NCBI GenBank assembly: GCA_016792625.1
Contig: JAEUKK010000074.1
Coordinates: 1-64,000, forward strand
DNA from: Deltaproteobacteria bacterium
GTDB lineage: Bacteria > Myxococcota_A > UBA796 > UBA2385
Reading direction: 5' to 3'
DNA: 64,000 nucleotides
How positions within the stretch are numbered: the stretch's first letter is position 1; each line of letters opens with the position of its first letter. The position numbers were made by a program, and so were the translations under genes. This document shows, piece by piece, positions 8,725-15,817 of the stretch. The notes below the pieces were generated by a model. It ran no database searches. It was not told the origin of the DNA and worked only from the letters and a program-made list of their open reading frames with translations.

Positions 8725-8994
8725 ATGCACGACCACAATTACGCTGGCGACGTTGTCTCTGACGCCCGTGACCGCATCCTCGCCGCCCTCCCCGACGCGA
8801 CCGTCGAGGTCAGCGGCGGCGGGGGCCACTTCGTGATCCGCGTGGTCTCGGCCAGCTTTGAGGGCAAGCGCACGATGCCCCGCCAGCGCGCGGTCTACGC
8901 CGCCATCCAGCCGCTGATGGCCGGCGACATGGCGCCCATCCACGCGGTCGACGTGCTGACCTGCCTCACCCCGGGCGAGGCCGCGGGGGGCTGA
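8725..8994 (+). CDS. BolA family protein
   Basis: 89 aa, the usual BolA/IbaG length. The class-II KH-like fold is visible: VSGGGGHFVIRVVSASFEGK then RQRAVYAAIQPLMAG, and the signature IHAVDVLTCLTPGE, in which the His is the conserved BolA residue. BolA proteins work with monothiol glutaredoxins in iron-sulfur trafficking and can bind DNA. No Cys lies in the loop used for [2Fe-2S] coordination by some homologues. ATG 8725 was chosen because the frame upstream is antisense to the DUF1592 gene. It is a single-gene unit divergent from the DUF1592 operon and convergent with the cupin gene. Confidence 0.88.
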   Translation: MHDHNYAGDVVSDARDRILAALPDATVEVSGGGGHFVIRVVSASFEGKRTMPRQRAVYAAIQPLMAGDMAPIHAVDVLTCLTPGEAAGG

Positions 8995-9008
8995 GCGCGC
9001 GGCTCAGC
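8990..9008. terminator. perfect hairpin enclosing both stop codons
   Basis: GCTGAGC (8990-8996) and GCTCAGC (9002-9008) form a perfect 7-bp stem with a GCGCG loop. The BolA TGA and the TGA of the convergent cupin gene sit inside the two arms. No T-run follows on either strand. It is probably a compact bidirectional transcription stop or a 3'-end stabiliser. Confidence 0.45.
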
Positions 9009-9618
9009 GGGCCGGATCGAGGATCCGCCCGAGCGGCCGCAGCAGCGCCCGCAGCGCCCGTTGGGCCGGCAGCGGCGGGCCGACCAGCCAGGTGTCGACG
9101 GGCTCGGGCTGCGCGGCGAGGTGCAGCAGCACCAGCGGGTGGTCAGCGGCGCCCGCCGCGTCCATGGCCCTGTACAGGCCGGGCAGATGCGCGCCAAAGT
9201 CAGCCGACATGCTGGGCATGCCTGGATCGTGCTCAATAATCACCGGCCGAGCGCCGGGGTTTCGAGGCGCATGGGGCGTGCCCGCGGGGACGGTCACCCG
9301 CCCGCCGGGGCCCACCCGGCGGTCCTCCTCGCCCATCCGTAGGATCAGCTCGCCCTCTTTGACCACGAAGGTCTCGTCAAAGCCGAGGTGCAGGTGCAAG
9401 GGCGGCCCCGCGGCGCCCGGCTCGAGGCGGGTGCGCAGGCGGGGCCCGCCGTCCACCACCTCGAGCACCTCGTGCGACATTCCCTCCGCGCCGCTGATCA
9501 GGCGGTCGCCGAGGGCGAGCGGTGGCGGCGCCGTCGGTGGCAAGGCCCGGTCGAGGCCGAAGGTCAGGAGGAGCAGGGCGGCGGCGGCGAGGGCGGCGGT
9601 GCGCAAGGCGCGGGGCAT
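9004..9618 (-). CDS. cupin domain protein with N-terminal membrane anchor
   Basis: 204 aa. Residues 6-22 form a hydrophobic anchor or signal. Residues 65-125 form a cupin barrel: HLHLGFDETFVVKEGEL carries the His-x-His...Glu metal ligands of motif 1, and TVPAGTPHAPRN carries the motif-2 His. The metal site is therefore complete. The C-terminal 70 residues have no recognised domain. The gene lies 27 nt downstream of the AraC-type regulator on the same strand, so the two are likely co-transcribed and the regulator may control it. Substrate cannot be inferred. Confidence 0.78.
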   Translation of the reverse strand: MPRALRTAALAAAALLLLTFGLDRALPPTAPPPLALGDRLISGAEGMSHEVLEVVDGGPRLRTRLEPGAAGPPLHLHLGFDETFVVKEGELILRMGEEDRRVGPGGRVTVPAGTPHAPRNPGARPVIIEHDPGMPSMSADFGAHLPGLYRAMDAAGAADHPLVLLHLAAQPEPVDTWLVGPPLPAQRALRALLRPLGRILDPAR

Positions 9619-9645
9619 GAGTGGCCTCCAAGGTGCGCCCGCGAC

Positions 9646-10539
9646 TTAGGGCCCGAGCCCGCCCTGGCCTTGGAGAATTTGAACCTCGGCGTGCAGGCTG
9701 AGCACCCGGTCGGCCGCCGGGGCGGCGAGCCGCTGCAGCGCGCCCGCGCTCAGCCCGGTCATCTCGCGCAGCTCGTGGGCGAAGTGGGCCTGATCGGCGT
9801 AGCGGAGGGCGCTCCCGACGGCGCCCACCGTCTCTGCCCCGCGCAGGGCCCGCAGCGCCGCCTGCATGCGAACAACGCGCTGCAGGCCCTTCACGCTGAG
9901 CCCGCCCTCGGCGCGCAGGCGCCGGTTGAGGTGCTGCGCGCTCCAGCCGCTGCGGGCGGCCAGCTCTCCCGCGCTGGCCCCGGGCGCCGCCGCGCAGAGG
10001 GCCATCACCTGGGCGCCGAGCGGGGCGCGGCCGGCCGTCCCGTTGGTGACCAGGGCGGCGGTGAGGACCTGGGCCATGAGCTCGACCCGCGCCCCGAGCC
10101 CGGGCAGGTCGGCGAGGCGCTCGGCGAGGCCGTCCATCAGCGGCTGGGCCGGCCCCATGCCCACGAGCGGGCCCAGCCGCGCCGCCTCGGTCAGGCCCTC
10201 GGCCTCCGGGCACAGCGCGGCGAGGCCACCGGCCCAAAACAGCACGCCCACCTGCTCGTGGCGCGCGCCCATTGGGTACCGCACCGCCGCCCAGGTGCGC
10301 TGGGCGCCGCTGATCAAGGCCGCGCCCGTGCCCCAGGCCTCATCGGATGGGCCGACCCCGGTGCGGAGCGCGGGCCCGAGGTTGAGCAGCAGCGCACCGC
10401 CCCCATCGGGCAGCACCCGCTCCTCGGGCACCGGCGCTGGGCCGGCGCTGGCCCAAATCGAGCGGATGATCGGGGCGAGGGCCGGGCCCAGCGCGGCCCC
10501 GGCGCGGGCGACGAAGCGGAGGGTCGGCGCGGGCTCCAT
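9646..10539 (-). CDS. AraC family transcriptional regulator
   Basis: 297 aa. The N-terminal half resembles the DUF6597-type sensing region of short AraC proteins (PDGGGALLLNLGP, GVLFWAGGL). The C terminus has two helix-turn-helix units: SAGELAARSGWSAQHLNRRL and VGSALRYADQAHFAHELREM, followed by TGLSAGALQRL in place of the usual GxSPxxYR. There is no transmembrane segment. The start ATG is only 7 nt from a TAGCCT hexamer and lacks a Shine-Dalgarno, so the mRNA may be leaderless. It is followed by the cupin gene. The effector is unknown. Confidence 0.85.
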   Translation of the reverse strand: MEPAPTLRFVARAGAALGPALAPIIRSIWASAGPAPVPEERVLPDGGGALLLNLGPALRTGVGPSDEAWGTGAALISGAQRTWAAVRYPMGARHEQVGVLFWAGGLAALCPEAEGLTEAARLGPLVGMGPAQPLMDGLAERLADLPGLGARVELMAQVLTAALVTNGTAGRAPLGAQVMALCAAAPGASAGELAARSGWSAQHLNRRLRAEGGLSVKGLQRVVRMQAALRALRGAETVGAVGSALRYADQAHFAHELREMTGLSAGALQRLAAPAADRVLSLHAEVQILQGQGGLGP

Positions 10540-10546
10540 CGGCGGG

Positions 10547-10552
10547 AGGCTA
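10547..10552 (-). promoter_or_regulatory. putative -10 hexamer TAGCCT (leaderless araC-type gene)
   Basis: Read on the minus strand, GGTAGCCT ends 7 nt before the ATG at 10539. A -10 element this close would place the transcript start at or beside the A of ATG. No -35 was recognised. Confidence 0.35.
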
Positions 10553-10616
10553 CCTCAGGGGGGGCCAGCGCTGCCGTGGACCGCGCCCGCGCGGCGCCAG
10601 GGCCGCGCGCAGCGCG

Positions 10617-10639
10617 GGTCGCCGGGCCCCCCGGCGACC
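10617..10639. terminator. 10-bp perfect hairpin in a 252-nt intergenic region
   Basis: GGTCGCCGGG (10617-10626) pairs exactly with CCCGGCGACC (10630-10639) around a CCC loop. It lies about 150 nt downstream of the LTD lipoprotein stop and about 80 nt upstream of the AraC-type start, on a strand transcribed from right to left. It could terminate the lipoprotein transcript. No T-run follows, so the function is inferred from the stem only. Confidence 0.42.
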
Positions 10640-10791
10640 GAGCGGGGCCGCCCGCGACCTCGGCGCGGGCGGGTGGGCCCCCGCGAGCCCAGGGCGAGGC
10701 GCGAAGGCGCCCAACAAAACCTCGCCACGAACGACGCCGCCCAGACCACCCTACGCGAGGGAGCCTAGGCGGCGGGGTGTTCCGGCGCAGC

Positions 10792-12402
10792 TCAGGGCGT
10801 GCAGTCGGCGTTGGCCACGCCCGGCGAGGGCGCGAGGTCGCACCAGTCGCTGATGCTGTCGTTGACGGTGTTGTCGACGCCGAGCACCAGCAGGTCGCCG
10901 CTGAAGCTGTTGGTCTGGGTCGAGCTCGCGTCGAGCGGGCCCGGGGTGCCGTCGATGAGGGTGACGCCGTCGGGCAGGTACAGGTCGAGGTTGTCGCCGC
11001 TGTTGCTGAAGTCGGGGTCGCCGCCGTAGTAGCCCAAAGGGGTCACGTAGGCCGAGGTGGTCGGGCAGAGGGTCGCCCAGTCGGCCGCGCTGGCCTTGCC
11101 GAGCACGAAGAGCGCGCCGGCCGGGGCGATGACGCTGCTGCTCACCGAGCCCGTGCCCTCGCCGTCGTCGAGCACGAGGCCGTTGAGGTCGATCGAGCTG
11201 CTGGTGTTGTTGAAGATCTCGACCCACTCGCAGTGGTCTTCAGAGTCAGCGACGTCGTTTTGGAGCTCGCTGACGATGAGGTCGCCGGGCAGGACGTCGC
11301 CCATGCACAGGTCGGCCGCGCAGGGCGGGCCGCTGTAGGCGCCGAAGTCGGCGGCGGAGCGGGGCTCGAGCTTCCAGGCGCCGAAGGTGTAGGTCAGCAC
11401 GCCGGTGATCGACGTAAAGGTGCCGGTGACCTCGAGCACGTCGGGCCAGGAATAGAGCTGATCATCGACCAGCAGGCCATCGTCGATCTCGAACTCGCCG
11501 AAGGAGTTGGGGCCCGCGACGACGTTGACGTCTTCGATGGTGATGAGCACGCCCTCCCAGGCCTCGGCGCCGATCGCGAGATCAGCGGTGGTGACCAGGT
11601 CGGGGGTCGGCATGCTGAGACCCCAGTCGCCGATGGTCACCATGCCCGCCGGGCTGGTGACATAGAGCTCGGTGAGGGTCTGACCCGAGGCGTCCGAGCT
11701 GGCGGCGTACTCCTCGACGGTGGCCATCAGCTCGATCTGGCTGCCCTCGACGAGGCCCAGAAGGTCGAAGGTGTCGCCCGTGGTGGCGGCGCGGTTGGGG
11801 GTGTAGACCCACACGCCGCTGTACTCGCCGCCGTTGCCGTCCAGCAGGTAAAAGCCGGACTCCAGCGCCGTGTGCGCCACGACCCCGCGCACGGTGACCG
11901 CGTCGCCGAAGGTGTCGTTGCCGTTGCCCGCGAGCAAGCCGGCTGCCCCGCTCTGAATGTCGGAGATCGGCGTGATGGTGGGCACAGTCCCATCGGTTCC
12001 GCCGTCCGTACCGTCGGCGCCGTCTGAACCATCGGTGCCGTCCGCCCCGTCCGTGCCATCGGTCCCGTCGGTGCCGTCCGTCCCGTCCGTCCCGTCGGTG
12101 CCATCGGTCCCATCCGTGCCGTCGGTGCCGTCGGTTCCATCCGAGCCGTCCGTCCCGTCGGTCCCATCCGTTCCGTCGGTGCCGTCCGTCCCATCCGTGC
12201 CGTCGGTGGTGCCGTCGTCAGCGGTGCCGTCGTCAGCGGTGCCGTCGTCGGCGGTGCCGTCGTCAGCGGTGCCGTCGTCGGCGCTGCCGTCGTCACCGGC
12301 GCCGTCTTTCTCGGTGTAGTCGACCTCTTCGTCGCAGGCGGGCAGCAGGCCGACGCCGGCGAGAAGCAGCAGGGCGCGCAGGGCACGGGCAGAGAGCGTC
12401 AT
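10792..12402 (-). CDS. lipoprotein: Thr-Asp-Gly stalk, OB-fold-like domain, lamin-tail domain
   Basis: 536 aa. Signal with lipobox LLPAC. Residues ~25-140 are low complexity: first units of DDGTA, then a long run of Asp-Gly-Thr triplets with occasional Ser or Ala, forming an acidic surface stalk that could bind calcium. Residues ~145-370 resemble the OB-fold region found beside secreted nucleases of the ExeM/NucH type (DAVTVRGVVAH, FYLLDGNGGEYSGVWVY), but no nuclease domain follows. Residues ~375-536 are a lamin-tail domain (VSELQNDVADSEDHCEWVEI). A GGAGG precedes the start. Probable role: cell-surface adhesion or polymer binding. The stalk DNA is a repeat tract likely to vary in length between strains. 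Confidence 0.8.
   Translation of the reverse strand: MTLSARALRALLLLAGVGLLPACDEEVDYTEKDGAGDDGSADDGTADDGTADDGTADDGTADDGTTDGTDGTDGTDGTDGTDGTDGSDGTDGTDGTDGTDGTDGTDGTDGTDGTDGTDGADGTDGSDGADGTDGGTDGTVPTITPISDIQSGAAGLLAGNGNDTFGDAVTVRGVVAHTALESGFYLLDGNGGEYSGVWVYTPNRAATTGDTFDLLGLVEGSQIELMATVEEYAASSDASGQTLTELYVTSPAGMVTIGDWGLSMPTPDLVTTADLAIGAEAWEGVLITIEDVNVVAGPNSFGEFEIDDGLLVDDQLYSWPDVLEVTGTFTSITGVLTYTFGAWKLEPRSAADFGAYSGPPCAADLCMGDVLPGDLIVSELQNDVADSEDHCEWVEIFNNTSSSIDLNGLVLDDGEGTGSVSSSVIAPAGALFVLGKASAADWATLCPTTSAYVTPLGYYGGDPDFSNSGDNLDLYLPDGVTLIDGTPGPLDASSTQTNSFSGDLLVLGVDNTVNDSISDWCDLAPSPGVANADCTP
12000..12206 (-). repeat. degenerate triplet-coded (Gly-Thr-Asp)n tract
   Basis: About 205 nt of imperfect 9-nt repeats (for example CCGTCGGTG and CCGTCCGTC in plus-strand reading). 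They encode the Asp-Gly-Thr stalk of the lipoprotein. Wobble positions vary while the protein repeat is kept, which suggests selection on the peptide. Confidence 0.85.
12209..12298 (-). repeat. six 15-bp tandem repeats encoding DDGTA
   Basis: Six near-identical units of GTGCCGTCGTCAGCG (plus-strand reading) lie head to tail; units differ at one to three positions and the last is the most diverged. Each unit encodes five residues of the lipoprotein stalk. Replication slippage here keeps frame. Confidence 0.9.
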
Positions 12403-12427
12403 GGTCAGTCCTCCAAGGTGGGCGCCA

Positions 12428-12433
12428 ATCCTA
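12428..12433 (-). promoter_or_regulatory. putative -10 hexamer TAGGAT
   Basis: GCATAGGAT on the minus strand, 25 nt before the lipoprotein ATG at 12402. It is one of several TA-N2-3-T hexamers at equivalent places in this window. No -35 was recognised. Confidence 0.28.
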
Positions 12434-12522
12434 TGCGACGCCCGCGGCTGGGGGGTGACGTTTCCGCGACCGTGCGCGCGCGCTGACCCCAGCCGTGGAG
12501 AGCTGGCCAGGGCGGCCGAAGC

Positions 12523-13332
12523 TCAGCGCTTCGACCAGCGGCCGGCCGAGTTGTTGACCTTGCCCTCGCGCTTCATGCGGCGGAGCGTGGTCAGGACCTC
12601 GGCCTCGGTCATGTCGGAGAAGGGCGAGCGGTGCACCGCACCACCGACCAGCACGCTCTCTTTGATGCCGCCGGAGCTGTAGTTGGCGAGGCGGGACAGC
12701 GTGTCTTCTTCGATCCACTCGGCGCGGCGGGTGTCGACCTGGGCCGCCGGGGTCGCGGGGGACTTCTCTTTTTTGGTGGGCCGGGGGCCGGCTTTGACCA
12801 CCTCGTGGCGGGCCGTGGCGGAGCGCTCGGCTTTGGCGACCGCGGGCTTGGCGCCGCGCGGCGCGGCGGGCTCGGCGACCACCTTGGTCACCACCCGGGG
12901 CGCGGGCAGGTGGATCACCTCGGGGGGCTCTTCAGACCAGCGGCCGAGCAGCTCGGCGAGGGCGGGCACCACGTCGTCGTGGGTGCGCTTGCCCTGCAGG
13001 GCGCTGAGGTGGGCCCGCAGGCAGGCCGGCGCGTGGCTCGGGTTGAGCGGCCGCAGCTCGCGGATCAGATCAGCGAGGGGCGGACCATCGGGCAGATCGT
13101 TGATCTCGCGGAGGACCTGATCGCGGAAGGTCAGCAGGTCGCGGGCGAGCTGGGCGGGCAGCTCGGCCTCGAGCTCCGAGAGGGCCAGCAGGTCGAGGAC
13201 CGTCGAGGGCTCGACCTGGCCGAGCGGCCGGCGGACCAGCTCTTGGGTCAGCACTTGCAGGGTCACGGGGTCCGAAGACCGGAGTTTGGCCGCGCCGAGG
13301 CGCCGCTTGGGGATCTCCACGATTTGCTCCAC
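12523..13332 (-). CDS. unknown protein with helical N-terminal half and small C-terminal domain
   Basis: 269 aa, not recognised. Residues 1-130 are helical and Leu/Glu-rich (LTQELVRRPLGQVEP, DLLTFRDQVLREINDL). Residues 140-190 are a basic Ala/Lys/Pro linker. Residues 195-269 form a compact basic end (LSRLANYSSGGIKESVL, then TEAEVLTTLRRMKREGKV) that could be a winged-helix-like fold. No signal peptide or membrane segment is present, so it is cytoplasmic. Neighbours give no clear hint: a secreted lipoprotein downstream and divergent pduO upstream. DNA binding through the C-terminal domain is possible but unproven. Confidence 0.6.
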   Translation of the reverse strand: MEQIVEIPKRRLGAAKLRSSDPVTLQVLTQELVRRPLGQVEPSTVLDLLALSELEAELPAQLARDLLTFRDQVLREINDLPDGPPLADLIRELRPLNPSHAPACLRAHLSALQGKRTHDDVVPALAELLGRWSEEPPEVIHLPAPRVVTKVVAEPAAPRGAKPAVAKAERSATARHEVVKAGPRPTKKEKSPATPAAQVDTRRAEWIEEDTLSRLANYSSGGIKESVLVGGAVHRSPFSDMTEAEVLTTLRRMKREGKVNNSAGRWSKR

Positions 13333-13476
13333 TGTCCGCCGGGGCGGGTCAAACGGGTCAACGGGGGCGCCGCTCGCGCAGGGCGGACGGTCACGATGGC
13401 CGGGCGCGCGGGCCCCGGCCCTGCGGCGCGGGCCCGGAGCTCACCCCACCCCTTGGTCGACATCAACGAGCCAATC

Positions 13477-13530
13477 GAGATCGACGAAGGTGCCGAGATC
13501 GACGAGTCTGCCGAGATTGACGATCTGGTG
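13477..13530. repeat. three tandem 18-bp repeats, GAGATCGACGA core
   Basis: Units at 13477-13494, 13495-13512 and 13513-13530 share GAGATYGACGA, with divergence growing towards the third copy. The stretch is visibly less G+C-rich than its surroundings. Read on the plus strand it would encode the acidic repeat EIDEGA/EIDESA, possibly a relic of coding sequence. Confidence 0.7.
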
Positions 13531-13606
13531 GGAGTTGTGCACGAGGGCACCCGATCTGTCGCGGGGCGACGCGGGGCCCTGGACGCGACGGCGGCCGGAC
13601 CTGGGC

Positions 13607-13612
13607 TATTAG
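13607..13612 (+). promoter_or_regulatory. putative -10 hexamer TATTAG for pduO
   Basis: GGGCTATTAG lies 52 nt before the GTG start of the adenosyltransferase gene. No -35 match was seen. Confidence 0.25.
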
Positions 13613-13664
13613 CACGGCGGCCGTCGGCCCGGGACCGCCCGGACGCCGCCCGTCTGGAGCCCGC

Positions 13665-14255
13665 GTGCGCATCACCAAGGTCTACACCCGCACTGGCGAC
13701 AAGGGCTTCACCCGCCTCGTCGGCGGTCAGTCGGTCAAAAAGTCCCATGGCCGCATTGAGGCCTACGGTACGGTCGATGAGCTCAACGCGATCGTCGGCA
13801 TCGTCCGCGCCGAGAACCAGCGCTCCGGCGCTGATCCCGAGAAGGTCGCCCTCATCGACCAGCACCTGCGACGGGTGCAGAACGACCTCTTTGACGTCGG
13901 CGCTGACCTCGCGACGCCGGCCGAGAGCCGCTGGCCCGGGATGCAGCGGGTGGGCGACGAAGAGGTCACCCGGCTCGAAGGCTGGATCGACCAGCTCAAT
14001 GACGAGCTGCCCCCGCTCAAAGAGTTCATCCTGCCTGGCGGCGGGCCGGTGGGCGCGAGCTTCCACCAGGCGCGGACCGTCTGTCGGCGGGCCGAGCGCC
14101 TCGTCTTGGCCCTGATGGACGCTGATCCCGACGTGGGCGACGGCGTGATGCGCTACCTCAACCGGCTGAGCGACTACCTCTTCGTCGCGGGTCGCTGGGC
14201 AGCCAAGGCGCTGGGCGAGCCCGAGCACTACTGGGAGAAGCCTGGAGCGCGCTGA
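13665..14255 (+). CDS. pduO: PduO-type ATP:cob(I)alamin adenosyltransferase
   Basis: 196 aa starting with GTG (GGAG just upstream). It transfers adenosyl from ATP to cob(I)alamin to make adenosylcobalamin. The PduO signature is clear: VYTRTGDKGFTRLVGG at the N terminus (ATP-binding TRTGDxGxT), KSHGRIEAYGTVDELNA, LFDVGADLATP, then FILPGGGPVGASFHQART and CRRAERLV, with RYLNRLSDYLFVAGR near the end. Length and motifs are complete. The cofactor is needed by the IcmF mutase encoded 10 kb downstream. It is a single-gene unit with a strong hairpin after it. No B12 riboswitch was found upstream. Confidence 0.95.
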   Translation: MRITKVYTRTGDKGFTRLVGGQSVKKSHGRIEAYGTVDELNAIVGIVRAENQRSGADPEKVALIDQHLRRVQNDLFDVGADLATPAESRWPGMQRVGDEEVTRLEGWIDQLNDELPPLKEFILPGGGPVGASFHQARTVCRRAERLVLALMDADPDVGDGVMRYLNRLSDYLFVAGRWAAKALGEPEHYWEKPGAR

Positions 14256-14270
14256 TCTCGGCCAAGCGCC

Positions 14271-14294
14271 CTGAGGCGCCGCGGCCCGCCTCAG
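14271..14294. terminator. 8-bp perfect hairpin at a convergent junction
   Basis: CTGAGGCG (14271-14278) pairs exactly with CGCCTCAG (14287-14294) around an 8-nt loop. The right arm contains the stop of the minus-strand gene; the pduO stop is 16 nt before the left arm. A bidirectional terminator is likely; no T-run follows. Confidence 0.5.
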
Positions 14295-15814
14295 TCCCGG
14301 GCGCAGCGCCCAAAACCGCATGCCACTGAGATCAACCCACCTGGCGCCATTGTGACCGTACCGAGGTCGAAGTCTTTGCCGTCGCTGGTGCGGGCGCGCA
14401 GGCTGTAGCTGCCCGGCGGCACGGCCCCGGGGTCGACGGGGCCCCCTGGGCCGCTCAAGGTCGCGGTGCCGCCGCGCACGCGCAGCCGACCCGGGGCGGC
14501 GGAGGGCGCTGGCGCGGGGGCGGGCTCCACCTCGACCGGCTTGGGCTCGGGGCGGCGCTCGGCCCCTGCCCTGCGGGGCTCGGTGGACGGCTCGGCGGAG
14601 GGATCGGGCGCCGCCGGCGGATCGGCGGGCGCGCTCGCGGGCGCAGGTGGAGGAGCGGGGCGCGCGGCGGGCGCAGGGCTCGGATCGACCCGCCCGACGC
14701 CGCTGACGGGCGCGGCCGGCGGGCTGGCCTCGACACGCACCGGAACCGCCGCCGGCGCAGGATCGCGCCGCAGCAGCGCAGCGCCGACGCCGAGCTGAAG
14801 GACCAGCAGCAGGGCCAGGCCGCCGCGGGCGACCCGGTCGGCGCCCGCGCGGGCTGGGGCAGGCGACAGGGCCACAGGAGCCGGCCCACGATCCACCGAT
14901 GCGGCCACCCTGGCCTGCAGCGCGCGCAGATCAGCGGCCAGCGCGTCAATCCGGGGGTCTGGGGTCTGGGGAGCCGCAGCGTCGGGCCCGCGGGTCGCCA
15001 GCGCCCCGACCTCGGCCTCGAGCGCGCGCAGGCGCTCGCCCACCCGGGCCAGCTCGGCGCCCCCCGCCACCGGCAAGCCCGGGGGCCCCGGCGCGCGGGC
15101 GCCCGAGGCCTCGGCGGGGCCCGCCCGGCGACAGGCGGCAGCAGCGGCGCGGAGGGCCGCGGGCAAGGCGCCCAGCGAAGGGCCGCGCGCGGCCGGGGCC
15201 ACCTTGAGCAAGCTGCCCAACAGCTCGATCACTGGCGCGGGATCGACCGCCACGCCACCCTCGCGCAGCAGGCCGAGGGCGCGCTCGACCGCCGCCTGAT
15301 CGCCCTCGGGCAGGGCCTCGGGGTACAAAAAGTCGTTCGGCGGCAGCTTGCGGCCGGCGAAGACCCCGGGCTTTTTGCGGTGCACATCGGTGATCAGCGT
15401 GACCCGCAGCGGGCGCAGGCTCGGCGTGTCGACCCCGAGCGGGGGCAGCGGGGCGCCGCGGCCCACCTCGGCCAAGCGCAGCAGGCCGAGCAAGCAGAGC
15501 CCGAGGCCCCAGAGGTGCGCGGCCTCGGGCGCCTCGCGGCGGCAGCCGAACAGCAGCTCGGGGGCCAAGCCCGGCGCGCGCTCGTCGTCGGGCGGTACGG
15601 GTTTCCCCTCACCCCAGGGGTCGGCGAAGGCGGTGAGCGGCAGCAGGGGCGGGGCGGACAGCGCGCGCGGGCGCAGGTCGACCAGCTGACCCGGCGGCAG
15701 CGCGCCGAGGCCCTCAGCGAGGGCGACGAAGGCCTCGAGCAGCGCGGCGAGGCCCTCGCGCTCGGACCACCGGGCGGCCCACCAAAGCTCAAGCGTGGCC
15801 GCGGGACCCGCCAC
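14291..15814 (-). CDS. membrane protein of unknown function, Pro/Ala-rich outer segment
   Basis: 507 aa starting at GTG, 3 nt after the stop of the PEGA-like gene, so probably co-translated. Residues 1-230 form a cytoplasmic globular region (LWGLGLCLLGLLRLAEVGRG, VHRKKPGVFAGRKLPP, PEALPEGDQ). Its layout is faintly like a degenerate Ser/Thr kinase C-lobe, but no catalytic motifs are present. Residues 255-305 are a short coiled coil. A single transmembrane helix spans 331-348. Residues 350-445 are a Pro/Ala/Glu-rich linker, and 445-507 a small beta-rich domain ending in two Cys (VACGFGRCARD). The topology suggests a cytoplasm-in, periplasm-out signalling or anchoring protein. Confidence 0.62.
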   Translation of the reverse strand: MAGPAATLELWWAARWSEREGLAALLEAFVALAEGLGALPPGQLVDLRPRALSAPPLLPLTAFADPWGEGKPVPPDDERAPGLAPELLFGCRREAPEAAHLWGLGLCLLGLLRLAEVGRGAPLPPLGVDTPSLRPLRVTLITDVHRKKPGVFAGRKLPPNDFLYPEALPEGDQAAVERALGLLREGGVAVDPAPVIELLGSLLKVAPAARGPSLGALPAALRAAAAACRRAGPAEASGARAPGPPGLPVAGGAELARVGERLRALEAEVGALATRGPDAAAPQTPDPRIDALAADLRALQARVAASVDRGPAPVALSPAPARAGADRVARGGLALLLVLQLGVGAALLRRDPAPAAVPVRVEASPPAAPVSGVGRVDPSPAPAARPAPPPAPASAPADPPAAPDPSAEPSTEPRRAGAERRPEPKPVEVEPAPAPAPSAAPGRLRVRGGTATLSGPGGPVDPGAVPPGSYSLRARTSDGKDFDLGTVTMAPGGLISVACGFGRCARD

Positions 15815-15817
15815 GGC

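Larger units (their letters stand above)
13333..13664. other. 332-nt divergent intergenic region with an 18-bp tandem repeat
   Basis: This is the only gene-free stretch over 300 nt. It separates the unknown minus-strand gene from pduO and must hold both promoters. It contains three 18-bp direct repeats (13477-13530) and a TATTAG hexamer at 13607. I see no cobalamin-riboswitch B12 box, no tRNA and no convincing ORF of its own; an in-frame ATG at 13396 reads through the repeats but continues antisense-like into pduO in the wrong frame. Confidence 0.6.

Noticed and set aside
9388..12027. 879-aa open frame on the plus strand
   Set aside because: It lies antisense to the AraC, cupin and LTD lipoprotein genes, is Gly/Ala/Arg/Val-rich with no domain, and arises from the scarcity of stop codons at high G+C.
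11995..12300. CRISPR array
   Set aside because: The repeats are 9- and 15-nt in-frame units coding for Asp-Gly-Thr and DDGTA with no spacers; no cas genes are present.
13333..13664. Cobalamin riboswitch before pduO
   Set aside because: No B12-box-like conserved core or suitable stems were seen. The GCCACTG string near 14321 lies inside the coding end of a minus-strand gene.
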